DNA of 64,000 nucleotides, from contig NZ_KB907787.1 in assembly GCF_000382205.1 (NCBI RefSeq), forward strand, positions 62,001 through 126,000, given 5' to 3'. This stretch comes from Dyadobacter beijingensis DSM 21582 (GTDB taxonomy: Bacteria; Bacteroidota; Bacteroidia; Cytophagales; Spirosomataceae). Positions 8,143 to 17,512 of the stretch are shown piece after piece. The notes under the pieces were generated by a model. The model was not told where the DNA came from, did not search any database, and worked only from the letters and a program-made list of their open reading frames with translations. Within the stretch, counting starts at the first letter, position 1, and each line of letters begins with the position of its first letter. The position numbers were made by a program, and so were the translations under genes.

Positions 8143-8949
8143 TTGTTCACAACTAAATCTCGAAAGATCTTGGAAGCTACTGTCTCAAATGAACACCACA
8201 TTCAGGCCAACCTGGCTAACCATTCGGAAAAGGAAAAGTCACTTTTCAGCGAGTACGGCGATTACTTCGATAATTCGCCGATCACGACGTCCGGTAAGTT
8301 GCAGAACTTTACCAAGTATGTGAGAAGACAGGATATTTCCCGTTTTCTCGCAAAAAATGAATTGTTCAAGCTGCAATTGAATGTAGCGGGGAGCATTGTC
8401 GAATGCGGCTGTTTTCAGGGCGGCGGGACGATGGCATTTGCCCAGTTATCCGCTATTTACGAGCCGTTCAACCATACGCGGAAGATTATTTCATTCGACA
8501 CTTTCTCGGGTTTCCCGGGTTTGTCGGAAAAAGATGCCAATTCCGCCAGAGAATACAAGGCGGGCGACCTGGCCGTTTACAATGGCATTGAAGACGAGAT
8601 CAGGAATTCGGCTACGTTGCTGGACAAAAACCGCCCCGTGAGCCATATTCACAAGGTGGAGCTCGTGAAAGGAGATGCGTGCGAGGAAATCCCGAAGTAC
8701 CTGGAATCAAATCCGCATTTGATCATCAGCCTCATTTATTTCGATTTTGACATTTATGAACCGACCAAAGTGGCGCTCGAAACGTTCCTGCCGCGCATTC
8801 CGAAAGGCGGGATCATCGCTTTCGACGAGCTGAATACGAAGGTTTTCCCCGGCGAAACATTGGCGTTGCTGGATACATACGGCATTAAAAATGCACGTTT
8901 ACAGCGTACGATGTTCGATCCATACATTTCATACGCGGTCATCGAATAG
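8143..8949 (+). CDS. TylF/MycF-family SAM-dependent O-methyltransferase
   Basis: About 268 residues. Seen: a SAM-binding loop GSIVECGCFQGGGTMAFAQL (near residues 82-101), ISFDTFSGFPGLSEKD, the acidic metal/SAM element YFDFDIYEPTKVALE, and RIPKGGIIAFDELN. This series is typical of TylF/macrocin-type sugar O-methyltransferases. The N-terminus has no ATG; TTG 8143 is used here and a second TTG at 8170 is possible. The substrate is probably a sugar or surface glycan, which fits the glycan-like genes that follow, although the next gene is on the opposite strand. Confidence 0.82.
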   Translation: MFTTKSRKILEATVSNEHHIQANLANHSEKEKSLFSEYGDYFDNSPITTSGKLQNFTKYVRRQDISRFLAKNELFKLQLNVAGSIVECGCFQGGGTMAFAQLSAIYEPFNHTRKIISFDTFSGFPGLSEKDANSAREYKAGDLAVYNGIEDEIRNSATLLDKNRPVSHIHKVELVKGDACEEIPKYLESNPHLIISLIYFDFDIYEPTKVALETFLPRIPKGGIIAFDELNTKVFPGETLALLDTYGIKNARLQRTMFDPYISYAVIE

Positions 8950-8977
8950 GCCGATCGCCTTTCCAAACCGCATCGAT

Positions 8978-9015
8978 ATAAACACCTGGCCCGCTCTGAC
9001 AGGCCAGGTGTTTAT
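8978..9015. terminator. Bidirectional terminator between convergent genes
   Basis: A 14-pair perfect stem (core AAACACCTGGCC/GGCCAGGTGTTT) with a ten-base loop lies between the methyltransferase stop and the oxidoreductase stop. A/T on both flanks allows use in either direction. Confidence 0.8.
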
Positions 9016-9018
9016 TCA

Positions 9019-10176
9019 TCATAGCTTTACCTCCGTTCCGCTCTCTGCCGAGCGAAGACCTGCTTCCAGTACCTGGATGATCTTCAAACCATCCGCGAAG
9101 TCCGGTTTGATCTCCGTTCCTTCTTCGATCGCCTTCAAAAAGTCGACTACCGCGTGCACGAATGCGTGCTCGTAGCCGATAATGTGCCCTGCTGGCCACC
9201 AGTTGCCGGCGTACGGGTGAACGGATTCCGTCGCGAGGATCGTGCGGAAGCCGTGTTCGCCTGTGGCATCTTCGTTGGAATAGTATTGCAGCTCGTTCAT
9301 CCGTTCCAGGTCGAAGACAAGGCTTCCCTTGCTGCCGTAAATTTCGAAAGTAAGCCGGTTTTTGCGGCCGGTGGCGAAACGTGTCGCTTCGAATGAGCCA
9401 ATGGCTCCATTTTGAAAGCGCACCATCATCAGTGCGGCGTCTTCGACTGTCACTTCGCCCATTTCATCGCCTTTCGAAGCGCCGGTGAGGCTGCCCGTAG
9501 CCGCTTCGTCGGCAATAGGGCGCTCCTTAATGAAATTCGAAGTCAATGCAGACACAGAAGCAATATCCCCGACGAGGAAATGTGCCAGGTCGACGGCGTG
9601 CGAGTTGAGGTCCCATTGCGGACCGGCTTTGGCAGTTTCTTTTTTGAGCTGCCAGGTGAGCGGAAACGCAGGATCGACGATCCAGTCCTGCTGGTAAGCG
9701 CAGCGCCAGTGGAAAATGCGGCCGATCTTGCCTTCTTCAATCATCTTTTTAGCGAGCGCTACGGCCGGTGTGCGGCGGTAATTGTGGTTGAGGTAATGCT
9801 TCACGCCATTTTCCTGGCAAACTTTCAGCATTTCGGCGGCTTGTTCGCTGTTCATCGAAAGCGGTTTTTCGCAGAAAATGTGCTTGCCGGCTTTTGCCGC
9901 CGCCAATGCGACCTCGTAATGCAGGTTTTGCGGCAAGGCGATATCAATAATGTCGATATCCGGCCGGTTGACGAGCTTTGGCCAATCGGTTTCCGTTTCC
10001 TCCCATCCCCAGTTTTCGGCAAACTCCGACAGCGATTCCTGATGCCGCCCGCAGGCCACTTTCAGCGCCGGGACCGACGGTGTATCGAAAAACAGCGGGG
10101 CTTTCTTCCAGGCATTACTATGCGCGCGGCCCATAAACTTGTAACCTACGATGCCGACATTGATCTGCTTTTTCAT
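9019..10176 (-). CDS. Gfo/Idh/MocA-family oxidoreductase
   Basis: A 385-residue NAD(P)-dependent sugar or cyclitol dehydrogenase, probably cytoplasmic. Seen: a Rossmann start GIVGYKFMGRAHSNAW, IIDIALPQNLHYEVALAA, the catalytic EKP element in HIFCEKPLSMNSEQAAEM, and NHNYRRTPAVALAK. The C-terminal alpha/beta domain includes DLNSHAVDLAHFLVGD with the family's conserved acid/His pair. ATG 10176 (MKKQINVG) is preferred to ATG 10188, which adds four residues. It is divergent from the two-domain dehydrogenase gene at 10302. The substrate is not determined. Confidence 0.92.
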   Translation of the reverse strand: MKKQINVGIVGYKFMGRAHSNAWKKAPLFFDTPSVPALKVACGRHQESLSEFAENWGWEETETDWPKLVNRPDIDIIDIALPQNLHYEVALAAAKAGKHIFCEKPLSMNSEQAAEMLKVCQENGVKHYLNHNYRRTPAVALAKKMIEEGKIGRIFHWRCAYQQDWIVDPAFPLTWQLKKETAKAGPQWDLNSHAVDLAHFLVGDIASVSALTSNFIKERPIADEAATGSLTGASKGDEMGEVTVEDAALMMVRFQNGAIGSFEATRFATGRKNRLTFEIYGSKGSLVFDLERMNELQYYSNEDATGEHGFRTILATESVHPYAGNWWPAGHIIGYEHAFVHAVVDFLKAIEEGTEIKPDFADGLKIIQVLEAGLRSAESGTEVKL

Positions 10177-10301
10177 TCGAATATTCATTGTTAAGGATAC
10201 TACGCTAAACAGGTTTTGCCAAAAATATCAAATGTTGTTCATTACAGTTATTTCGCGGAAGCCAGGCGACCGATATTTAGTTAACCAGCACACTATATTT
10301 T

Positions 10302-12398
10302 ATGAAACAACTTGTACAGAACCTGCGCACGGGGGAAACGGTACTGTTGGACGTTCCCACGCCGCTGGCGCGCAAGGGATGCGTGCTCATACGCACACGT
10401 AAAAGCCTTGTTTCGGCCGGTACCGAACGTATGCTGATCGAATTCAGCAAGGCAAATTTCCTTCAAAAAGCCCGCCGCCAACCCGATAAACTGCGGCTCG
10501 TGCTGGAAAAAATCAAAACCGAAGGCTTCCGCAAAACGGCCCGCTCCGTGCTCCGCCGCCTCGACCAGCTGATGCCGCTCGGGTATTGCAACATGGGCGA
10601 GATTGTGGCCATCGGTGAGGGCGTTCGGCATTTCAAGCTGGGCGACCGCGTGATAAGCAACGGTCCGCACGCGGAAATGGTCTGCGTTCCGGTCAACCTG
10701 GTAGCCAAGGTCCCACCCAACGTGCCGGATGAAGAGGCGGCTTTTGCCGTTTTGGGAGCGGTAGGCCTGCATGGCGTGCGACTGCTGGCGCCTTCCCTGG
10801 GCGAACGGGTTACCGTATTCGGCTTGGGGTTAGCCGGGTTAATGGTGGTGGACTTGCTGCGTGCACAGGGCTGCGAGGTGATAGGCGTGGAACCGGAAGC
10901 GAATCGGCGGCAACTAGCCGGAGAAAAAGACATTACTACCGTTAGTCCAGATGAATATACCGGTAAACAATTCACCGAACGGTTCGGCGAGGTCGATGGT
11001 GTGATTATAACGGCGTCGTCCCGCTCGCGCGCGATCATCGAGATGGCATCGGCCATATGCCGGAAACGCGGGAAAATCGTGCTGATCGGTGAGGTGCCAT
11101 TGCATTTGAACCGGGCAGATTTTTATGAAAAAGAATTGACTTTTCAGGTTTCATGCTCCTACGGTCCCGGCCGCTACGACGATCAGTATGAGGAGCGCGG
11201 CATCGACTATCCATTGCCTTACGTACGCTGGACGGAAAACCGCAATTTTCAGGAAGTCCTCCGTTTGATGGCTTCCGGCGCATTGGCGGTGCGGCCGCTG
11301 ATCAGTGAAACGATTTCCCTGCACGGATATGCGCTCCTGTATGCACGCAGGAAGTCGCTGCTGGGGGTTTTGATTGATTATTCGGGGGAAAATGTGATTG
11401 AAAGGAAAGTCGCGCATTCCGACGGTCCGCTTGTGCGACAGAAAGTTGTTGGGGGGATCATCGGTGCCGGCAATTTCGTGCGGGTGACCTTGCTGCCTTG
11501 TCTCCGGGGAAAATACATTAAATACATGGCCAGTTCGAGTGGGTTGCGGGCGGCGGAGCTGGCCCAAAAGTATGGTATTCCTTATGCTGCAAGTGATTAT
11601 AAGGCTGTTCTCGATGATGAGGAGGTCAATTTGGTTATCATCGCTACCCGCCACGACAGCCATGCCGCGATTGCCGCGGACGCATTGGCAGCGGGCAAGC
11701 ATGTATTTGTGGAAAAGCCTTTGAGTATCGACGCGCCGGGGTTGGAAAACGTGCAACGCAGTGTCGAAAAGCTTGCTTCGCCTATTTTGCTAAGCGTTGG
11801 TTTTAACCGTCGGCATGCCCCGCATATCGTTAAAATGCGTGAATTATTGGGCGATGCGCCAATGAATGTGGTCATAACCGTCAATGCGGGCCACATTCCC
11901 GGGCATGCTTGGGTCCACGACTGTGCACGCGGGGGAGGCCGTCTGTTAGGTGAGGCGTGTCATTTTATCGATCTGGTCGCCTGGATCGCGCAGAGCCGGA
12001 TTACGGAGGTTTGCTCGAATGCACTTTGTACGGACCGAACGATGAGTTCTGACAATGCTAGTGTGCTGTTGCGGTTAGCCAACGGTTCGACGGGTGTCGT
12101 GCATTACTTTTCAAATGGAGCAATTAATTATCCAAAGGAAAGGATCGAGGTGCATTCACTCGGCAGGACGCTGGTGCTGGATGATTTCAGGGAACTGCGG
12201 GGGTATGGTTTCGATGGATTCGACAAAATGAAAACCGCGGCTGATAAAGGGCACCAGGCACAGTTTGACAAGCTTTTTGAATGCATAGCGAATCAAAACG
12301 GTTCGCTGATGCCCCTGGAAGATATCTGGAATACAAGTCGGGCGACATTGGCTGCCCGGGATAGCATGTGGACGGGAGGCTGGGTGAAAGTGCTATGA
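10302..12398 (+). CDS. Two-domain oxidoreductase: zinc-type alcohol dehydrogenase fused to Gfo/Idh/MocA
   Basis: A 698-residue fusion. Residues about 1-350 are an MDR dehydrogenase-like half with VLIRTRKSLVSAGTERML, GYCNMGEIVAIGEGV, FKLGDRVISNGPHAE and the nucleotide loop VTVFGLGLAGLMVVDLL. Residues about 380-698 are a Gfo/Idh/MocA half with GGIIGAGNFVRVTLLPCL and HVFVEKPLSIDA. This fusion is known from surface-polysaccharide gene clusters, but its reaction is not established. The stop overlaps the next start as ATGA (12395-12398), so it is translationally coupled to the heparinase-like gene. That supports a glycan role. Confidence 0.9.
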   Translation: MKQLVQNLRTGETVLLDVPTPLARKGCVLIRTRKSLVSAGTERMLIEFSKANFLQKARRQPDKLRLVLEKIKTEGFRKTARSVLRRLDQLMPLGYCNMGEIVAIGEGVRHFKLGDRVISNGPHAEMVCVPVNLVAKVPPNVPDEEAAFAVLGAVGLHGVRLLAPSLGERVTVFGLGLAGLMVVDLLRAQGCEVIGVEPEANRRQLAGEKDITTVSPDEYTGKQFTERFGEVDGVIITASSRSRAIIEMASAICRKRGKIVLIGEVPLHLNRADFYEKELTFQVSCSYGPGRYDDQYEERGIDYPLPYVRWTENRNFQEVLRLMASGALAVRPLISETISLHGYALLYARRKSLLGVLIDYSGENVIERKVAHSDGPLVRQKVVGGIIGAGNFVRVTLLPCLRGKYIKYMASSSGLRAAELAQKYGIPYAASDYKAVLDDEEVNLVIIATRHDSHAAIAADALAAGKHVFVEKPLSIDAPGLENVQRSVEKLASPILLSVGFNRRHAPHIVKMRELLGDAPMNVVITVNAGHIPGHAWVHDCARGGGRLLGEACHFIDLVAWIAQSRITEVCSNALCTDRTMSSDNASVLLRLANGSTGVVHYFSNGAINYPKERIEVHSLGRTLVLDDFRELRGYGFDGFDKMKTAADKGHQAQFDKLFECIANQNGSLMPLEDIWNTSRATLAARDSMWTGGWVKVL

Positions 12399-14296
12399 AA
12401 ATGCTCCGATACTTACAGATCGGCTGGCATGTGAGCCGGCAGATGGGCTGGAAATATGTACTTTTCCGGGCGGGATACTGGCTGCAAGGCCGGTTAAGCA
12501 TCCTGAAATGGCGTTTTTCCCGGACAGCGACCCATCGCGTTTTCATAAGTCTGGAAAATTGGCGTGGCTCCCAGCTAACTTTTCTGTTTGACCCTGAAAA
12601 CCTGCGTGTGCAAAAATACCCAGCATTAAAACGGTTGGCATGGCGTGTGGCGCAGATTGGAGCAGGCAGATTTCAGTATTTCAGCGGGGAGTGGTTTGAA
12701 ATAGCGGATTGGCATACCCATCCGCTGACGGGTTACAGCTACAATCCAAATGTGCATTGGTCGGATGTGGATGATTTTTCGGCAGAGGCGGGCGATATCA
12801 AATATGTTTGGGAAAAGTCGAGGTTTACCTTTTTGTATGACCTGATCCGCTATGATCACCATTGCGGGGAGGACCAGTCGGAAACCGTTTTTGGTCTGAT
12901 TACTGATTGGATCGATTACAATCCCGTCAACTGCGGCCCGAACTGGAAATGCAGCCAGGAAATAGCTCTGCGTGTGCTGAACTGGACATTTGCTTTGCAT
13001 TACTACCGACGTTCCAAAGCTTTGAGCCAGCCATTGCTGGATAAAATCCTGTGCAGCATTTACGATCAAATGCGGCATGTGGCGGCTAACATCCGCTTTT
13101 CGCAAATCGCCGTCCGGAATAATCATGTGCTGACGGAAGCGTTGGGTCTTTTCGTGTCAGGCCTGATGTTTCCATACTTCCCGGAAAGCGGTCGGTGGCG
13201 CATTGAAGGCAAGCGTATTTTCGAAATTGAGATCACAAGGCAAATCGCAAGCGACGGTACCTATCTGCAATTTTCGATGAACTATCACCGCGCAGTAGTT
13301 CAACTACTCTCCTGGGGAATTCGACTCGCCGAGCTACATGAAGACCGGATGTGTGAAGCGGTTTACGATCGTGCAATGGCATCAATCACGTTTCTCAAAA
13401 ACTCCCAGATTGAAACTCATGGTCGGCTTCCCAACTACGGCCATAATGACGGCGCATTGTTTTTTCCATTAACCGAATGTCATCACCGCGACTTCCGTCC
13501 TCAACTGGCGGCGCTTGCCAATGTGTTGCAGGCCTGTCTGGATTATCAAAAGGGAGAATGGGAGGAAGAATGCGAATGGCTGACGGGTAATCCGCATTCT
13601 CCTGCAATTCCTGTTAATGTAGTTACCGTCGGCGTTTCCAACTTCCCGACAGGCGGTTACCACATCATACGCGACGCAAACTCGCTTACCTTTCTCCGTT
13701 GCGGCAGCTATTACAGTCGCCCGTTTCAAGCCGATCATAATCATCTGGACATTTGGGTCGGCGGGCGAAACATCCTGCGCGATGCGGGCACGTGGCTTTA
13801 TAACACCGACGAGGCATTCACCCGCTATTTTTCGGGCACCCGCTCGCATAATACCGTGATGATCGAAGATTTTGATCAAATGCAGAAGGCCAACCGGTTC
13901 ATCTGGATGTATTGGATCAGAAACGCCGAAGGGAAATCAGGATCTGCCGACAGGGAGTTCTGGATCGAATCGGAATTTGAAGGATTCCGGCATTTGGGAA
14001 GAGGGATTATCCATCGGCGCCGGGTCGTCAAAGCGAAAGGCCGGTTGCATTGGCTGGTTGAAGATCATGTTTTGAATGTTCCGAAGGGCTTGCGCATTCG
14101 CCAGCTATGGCACCCGGATGAAAAATTTCGTGAGGATTACCAGATTTCTGCCGTGGATGAAAAAGGCTGCGCGCTCATGGAGCGTACGGAAACCGGCTGG
14201 CATTCTGACCAGTATGGTGTAAAAGTGGCTTGCGACATGCTTGTATTCGAGAGTTATGGGCGCCGTATCCGTACGATCATTGAAAGTTGTAAGTGA
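12395..14296 (+). CDS. Heparinase II/III-family (alginate-lyase-like) protein
   Basis: A 633-residue protein with an N-terminal alpha/alpha-toroid-like region and a C-terminal beta-sandwich. Seen: KCSQEIALRVLNWTFAL, SQIAVRNNHVLTEALGLFV (the Asn-His pair typical of the catalytic toroid), LQFSMNYHRAVVQLLSWG (conserved Tyr), GRLPNYGHNDGA, and the heparinase II/III block ADHNHLDIWVGGRNILRDAG. No signal peptide is visible at ATG 12395, chosen because it couples by ATGA overlap to the upstream gene. Such proteins in synthesis clusters may trim or modify a uronic-acid polymer; activity is inferred from the family. Confidence 0.85.
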   Translation: MKMLRYLQIGWHVSRQMGWKYVLFRAGYWLQGRLSILKWRFSRTATHRVFISLENWRGSQLTFLFDPENLRVQKYPALKRLAWRVAQIGAGRFQYFSGEWFEIADWHTHPLTGYSYNPNVHWSDVDDFSAEAGDIKYVWEKSRFTFLYDLIRYDHHCGEDQSETVFGLITDWIDYNPVNCGPNWKCSQEIALRVLNWTFALHYYRRSKALSQPLLDKILCSIYDQMRHVAANIRFSQIAVRNNHVLTEALGLFVSGLMFPYFPESGRWRIEGKRIFEIEITRQIASDGTYLQFSMNYHRAVVQLLSWGIRLAELHEDRMCEAVYDRAMASITFLKNSQIETHGRLPNYGHNDGALFFPLTECHHRDFRPQLAALANVLQACLDYQKGEWEEECEWLTGNPHSPAIPVNVVTVGVSNFPTGGYHIIRDANSLTFLRCGSYYSRPFQADHNHLDIWVGGRNILRDAGTWLYNTDEAFTRYFSGTRSHNTVMIEDFDQMQKANRFIWMYWIRNAEGKSGSADREFWIESEFEGFRHLGRGIIHRRRVVKAKGRLHWLVEDHVLNVPKGLRIRQLWHPDEKFREDYQISAVDEKGCALMERTETGWHSDQYGVKVACDMLVFESYGRRIRTIIESCK

Positions 14297-14341
14297 CCAA
14301 AATGTGATTGCCACGTATCAAGAGAAAAATCTGGGTCAGTT

Positions 14342-15616
14342 ATGCATATTCTTTTGATTCACCAGTACTTCCTGGAAGATCATGCCGGCGGCGGTTCGCG
14401 TTGGAATGAGATAGCGCGTATTTGGGTTTCGCTAGGGCATTCGGTGACGGTTATTGCGGGAGATGCGCATTACATGAAGGGGAAATTGAATGAGAAATCC
14501 AGGGGGCGGTTTGTTTGCGGAGAGAACCTGGATGGTGTCCGGGTGATCCGCTGCCGGGTTTCGGGGAATGGTCAGCGGAGTTTTGTGAGCCGGTTTTGGG
14601 AATATACTTCGTTTGCATTTGCTGCGGTGTATGCGGGTTTTCGGTTTGCAAATGGTGCATATGATTTTGTTACCGTCACGTCACCGCCGCTTTTGGTGGG
14701 GATTCCGGGCGTGATTTTGTCGAAATGCAAGCGTATTCCGCTTGTACTTGAAATCAGGGATCTCTGGCCGGAGTCCGCGATCGAAACGGATGTTTTGCAA
14801 AACAAATGGCTGATCTGGCTTTCTTATCGGCTTGAAAAGCTGCTTTACCGGCATGCCGGTCTCATTAATGTATTAACACCTGCTTTTCAGGAAAAGCTTA
14901 TTGCTGTGAAGCAGGTTGATGCGCGTAAAATCTGCATGATACCGAATGCAGCCGATTTTCGATGGAGCGAAGAGGCTCTGCGTCATGCGCCTGCCTGTGC
15001 GTTGCGCGCGGAGCTTGGGCTGGAAGGAAAGTTTGTGGTCATCTATGTAGGTGCGCACGGGCTGGCGAATGATTTGATGCAACTCATTGAAACTGCTACG
15101 CTGCTGGCGCATACCCGTGTGCACTTTCTGTTGATGGGCGACGGAATGCAAAAGCAAATGCTGGTCGAAGAAGTGATGGCGCGGGCATTGCCGAATGTAT
15201 CGTTTTTAGCTCCGGTATCCAAGGAAAGGGTTTTTAATTACATCGTAATGGCCGATGCGGGTGTGGCGGTTTTGAAGAATGCGGCGATTTTTAAAACCGT
15301 TTACAGCAACAAAACTTTTGATTATTTCTCCTGTAAAAAGCCCGTACTGGTGGCGATCGACGGGATTTCGCGGGAGCTGATAGAAGAAGCGAATGCCGGA
15401 ATGTTTGCGGAGCCTGGGAATGCGGCTGACCTGGCGGGAAAAATAGCATTGTATATGCAAAACCCGCGGCTCGCACAGGCGCATGGGGAGAATGGATACC
15501 GTTTTGCGAGAAGGCATTTTGACCGGACAATTTTAGCGAGAAATTTGCTGGATATACTTGAAAATTATCCTGAAAAAAAGGACCGGACGTGCCTTTGTAA
15601 GGAGGACAAAAAGTGA
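14342..15616 (+). CDS. Glycosyltransferase family 4 (WbuB-like)
   Basis: A 424-residue GT-B fold glycosyltransferase. Seen: the N-terminal ILLIHQYFLEDHAGGGSRWN, which resembles WbuB-type fucosyl/N-acetylfucosaminyl transferases, a glycine-rich donor-side start VIYVGAHGLANDLMQLIE, HFLLMGDGMQKQML, and the E-x7-E-type nucleotide-sugar region near LVAIDGISRELIEEANAGMF with AEPGNAADLAG. It lies 45 bases after the heparinase-like gene on the same strand and likely shares its operon. It probably adds a sugar to a surface polysaccharide or O-antigen precursor at the inner membrane face. Donor and acceptor are unknown. Confidence 0.88.
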   Translation: MHILLIHQYFLEDHAGGGSRWNEIARIWVSLGHSVTVIAGDAHYMKGKLNEKSRGRFVCGENLDGVRVIRCRVSGNGQRSFVSRFWEYTSFAFAAVYAGFRFANGAYDFVTVTSPPLLVGIPGVILSKCKRIPLVLEIRDLWPESAIETDVLQNKWLIWLSYRLEKLLYRHAGLINVLTPAFQEKLIAVKQVDARKICMIPNAADFRWSEEALRHAPACALRAELGLEGKFVVIYVGAHGLANDLMQLIETATLLAHTRVHFLLMGDGMQKQMLVEEVMARALPNVSFLAPVSKERVFNYIVMADAGVAVLKNAAIFKTVYSNKTFDYFSCKKPVLVAIDGISRELIEEANAGMFAEPGNAADLAGKIALYMQNPRLAQAHGENGYRFARRHFDRTILARNLLDILENYPEKKDRTCLCKEDKK

Positions 15617-15659
15617 ACTGAAAGTGTCCACGGAGGGTTTCTAAACAAATGACAATCCG

Positions 15660-16280
15660 ATGAGAAATGTAGCACATTTGTTCCCCGAATCCATCAGAAA
15701 CGAGGCTTTCACATATTCTGAATATATGCATTTGATGGAGCAGGTAGTCCTCGAAAACCGGACGACCGGCCCGAAACAATCCGAATCGCTCAGCCACTAT
15801 ACCCGGCTGAACCTGGCCCGAATGCAGCGGCTGAATAAAAAATCGGTTATTCATGACCCGCTGAAAGACGCAGTGATGCAAATCGACGTTCCGCAGACCT
15901 GGTACATTCTCACAGAAGCCTGGTGCGGTGACGCGGCGCAGAATATCCCGACGATAGTTGCGGCTTCGCTGAGTAACCCATTGATAAACATCAGGTTGCT
16001 GCTTCGCGACGAACACCCGGCATTGATGGACGAATACCTGACTAATGGCGGCAGGTCTATTCCGAAACTGATCGCGGTGGATGAGAATTATAACGAAGTT
16101 TTCACGTGGGGGCCGCGTCCGGCAGGTGCTCAGGCGCTGTTAAAAGAGTATAAAGCGAATCCGGTGAAGACTTACGCGGAGTTTTCCGAGGACATCCAGC
16201 GCTGGTACATTGCCGACAAAACGGAGTCCATTCAGCAGGAATTGCAGGCGCTTTTGGAAGCAGTGTACGCGGAAAAGTGA
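15660..16280 (+). CDS. Thioredoxin-family protein with a single active-site cysteine
   Basis: A 206-residue cytoplasmic protein of the thioredoxin_9-like family: a helical N-terminus, then WYILTEAWCGDAAQNIPTIV (about 81-100), a cis-Pro region GGRSIPKLIAVD, and a helical end. The usual CxxC is WCGDA, so only the first cysteine is present. It would not act as a normal dithiol oxidoreductase but could bind or reduce substrates by a monothiol route; the family commonly shows this. It lies 43 bases after the glycosyltransferase gene, and a promoter-like box follows before the nuoI-like gene. Confidence 0.82.
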   Translation: MRNVAHLFPESIRNEAFTYSEYMHLMEQVVLENRTTGPKQSESLSHYTRLNLARMQRLNKKSVIHDPLKDAVMQIDVPQTWYILTEAWCGDAAQNIPTIVAASLSNPLINIRLLLRDEHPALMDEYLTNGGRSIPKLIAVDENYNEVFTWGPRPAGAQALLKEYKANPVKTYAEFSEDIQRWYIADKTESIQQELQALLEAVYAEK

Positions 16281-16299
16281 GTTTTTGAACCGTTTACTC

Positions 16300-16307
16300 T
16301 ATATTTG
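16300..16307 (+). promoter_or_regulatory. Candidate -7 promoter box for the isolated nuoI-J-K set
   Basis: TATATTTG matches TAnnTTTG and lies 35 bases before the TTG start of the nuoI-like gene. The only TTG upstream is closer (12 bases) than the usual 17-23, so the -33 element is uncertain. Confidence 0.45.
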
Positions 16308-16342
16308 TCATAGGGTAAACGTAATACCAACGAACAGGGATT

Positions 16343-17509
16343 TTGTCAGAATACTTTAAAAATATATCCGACGGCATCAGTACCACCCTCACGGGTATGC
16401 GGCTGACGCTACGACACCTCTGGAATGCGCGGAAAAGCCGTAAACCTGCGGATATTCGTTCTTCCGATTTCTACGACCAGCAGGATGGCATCGTCACGAT
16501 CCAGTATCCGCTGGAAACTATACCCATTCCCGACAATGGCCGCTACCGTCTCCATAATGAAATGGACGACTGCATCGTGTGCGACAAATGCGCCAAAGTT
16601 TGCCCGGTAGATTGCATTGACATCGAGCCGATCAAGGCTGTGGAGGACGTCGGGCGCGCTTCCGACGGGTCGCCGATCCGTTTGTATGCAGCCAGGTTCG
16701 ATATCGATATGGCCAAATGCTGCTATTGCGGCCTTTGCACGACCGTTTGCCCGACGGAGTGCCTCACTATGACGAAGACTTTCGATTACAGCGAGCTCGA
16801 CGTCCGGGATATGGTTTACAATTATTCCAACCTCACGACCGAGCAAGCGGACGAAAAACGCGCATTGCTGGAACAATTCCAGCGAGAAAAGGAAGCATTG
16901 AAAGCGGCAAAAGCGGCTGGCGCAACAGCAACTTCTCCCACTTCCGCATCGGCAGTACCAGGTAATGCCGCTCCGGGAGCCGCCGCTCCGGGAGCCGCCG
17001 CTCCGGGAGCCGTTGCTCCGGCCCGACCTGTTTTCAAACCGACGATCAAGCCTAAAACTACGGAAGAAGCTGTCGCAAAAGCAGAACCAACAGAAGCAGC
17101 GGAGCCAACCAGACCAGCGCCTAAGCCGGCATTTAAACCGGTAATGAAGCCAAAAGCACCGGCTGAAAACGCACCAACCGAAACCGAACCGACCGAAAAG
17201 CCTGCCGCTGCGAAGCCGATTTTCCGCCCGACGCAAAAGCCGAAGGTTGTGCCGGATGAAAATATTGAGAAGCCTGTTTCTGGGACGCAAACCGAGCCTG
17301 TTGAAAAACCGGCCGAACCGGTTGAAAAGCCAGTGGCAAAAGCGCCGTTCCGTCCGACGATGAAGCCGAAGGTGGTGTCAGACGAAAATGTGGAAAAGCC
17401 GGTTGCTGAAACACCATCCGAGCATGTTGAAAAACCGGCCGAACCGGTTGAAAAGCCGGCGGCAAAAGCGCCGTTCCGTCCGACCATGAAACCTAAACCC
17501 AAAGAGTAG
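16343..17509 (+). CDS. nuoI: NuoI-like ferredoxin subunit with a long repetitive C-terminal tail
   Basis: 388 residues; ordinary NuoI is about 160-200. Residues about 1-165 are NuoI-like, with two 4Fe-4S motifs: CIVCDKCAKVCPVDC and CCYCGLCTTVCPTEC. From about residue 195 onward the chain is low complexity: GAAAP repeats, then Pro/Lys/Glu-rich units. Five F(K/R)P-x-x-KPK units occur (FKPTIKPK, FKPVMKPK, FRPTQKPK, FRPTMKPK twice), spaced by EKPAEPVEKP-type linkers. No ATG fits, so TTG 16343 is used. nuoJ follows after 3 bases. In complex I the domain carries electrons from the peripheral arm towards quinone; the tail's role is unknown. Confidence 0.88.
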   Translation: MSEYFKNISDGISTTLTGMRLTLRHLWNARKSRKPADIRSSDFYDQQDGIVTIQYPLETIPIPDNGRYRLHNEMDDCIVCDKCAKVCPVDCIDIEPIKAVEDVGRASDGSPIRLYAARFDIDMAKCCYCGLCTTVCPTECLTMTKTFDYSELDVRDMVYNYSNLTTEQADEKRALLEQFQREKEALKAAKAAGATATSPTSASAVPGNAAPGAAAPGAAAPGAVAPARPVFKPTIKPKTTEEAVAKAEPTEAAEPTRPAPKPAFKPVMKPKAPAENAPTETEPTEKPAAAKPIFRPTQKPKVVPDENIEKPVSGTQTEPVEKPAEPVEKPVAKAPFRPTMKPKVVSDENVEKPVAETPSEHVEKPAEPVEKPAAKAPFRPTMKPKPKE

Positions 17510-17512
17510 TTA

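Noticed and set aside
16961-17470. A CRISPR array because of the regular repeats
   Set aside because: The repeats are in frame, coding and unequal in length, and lie inside one gene; there are no spacers or cas genes in the window.
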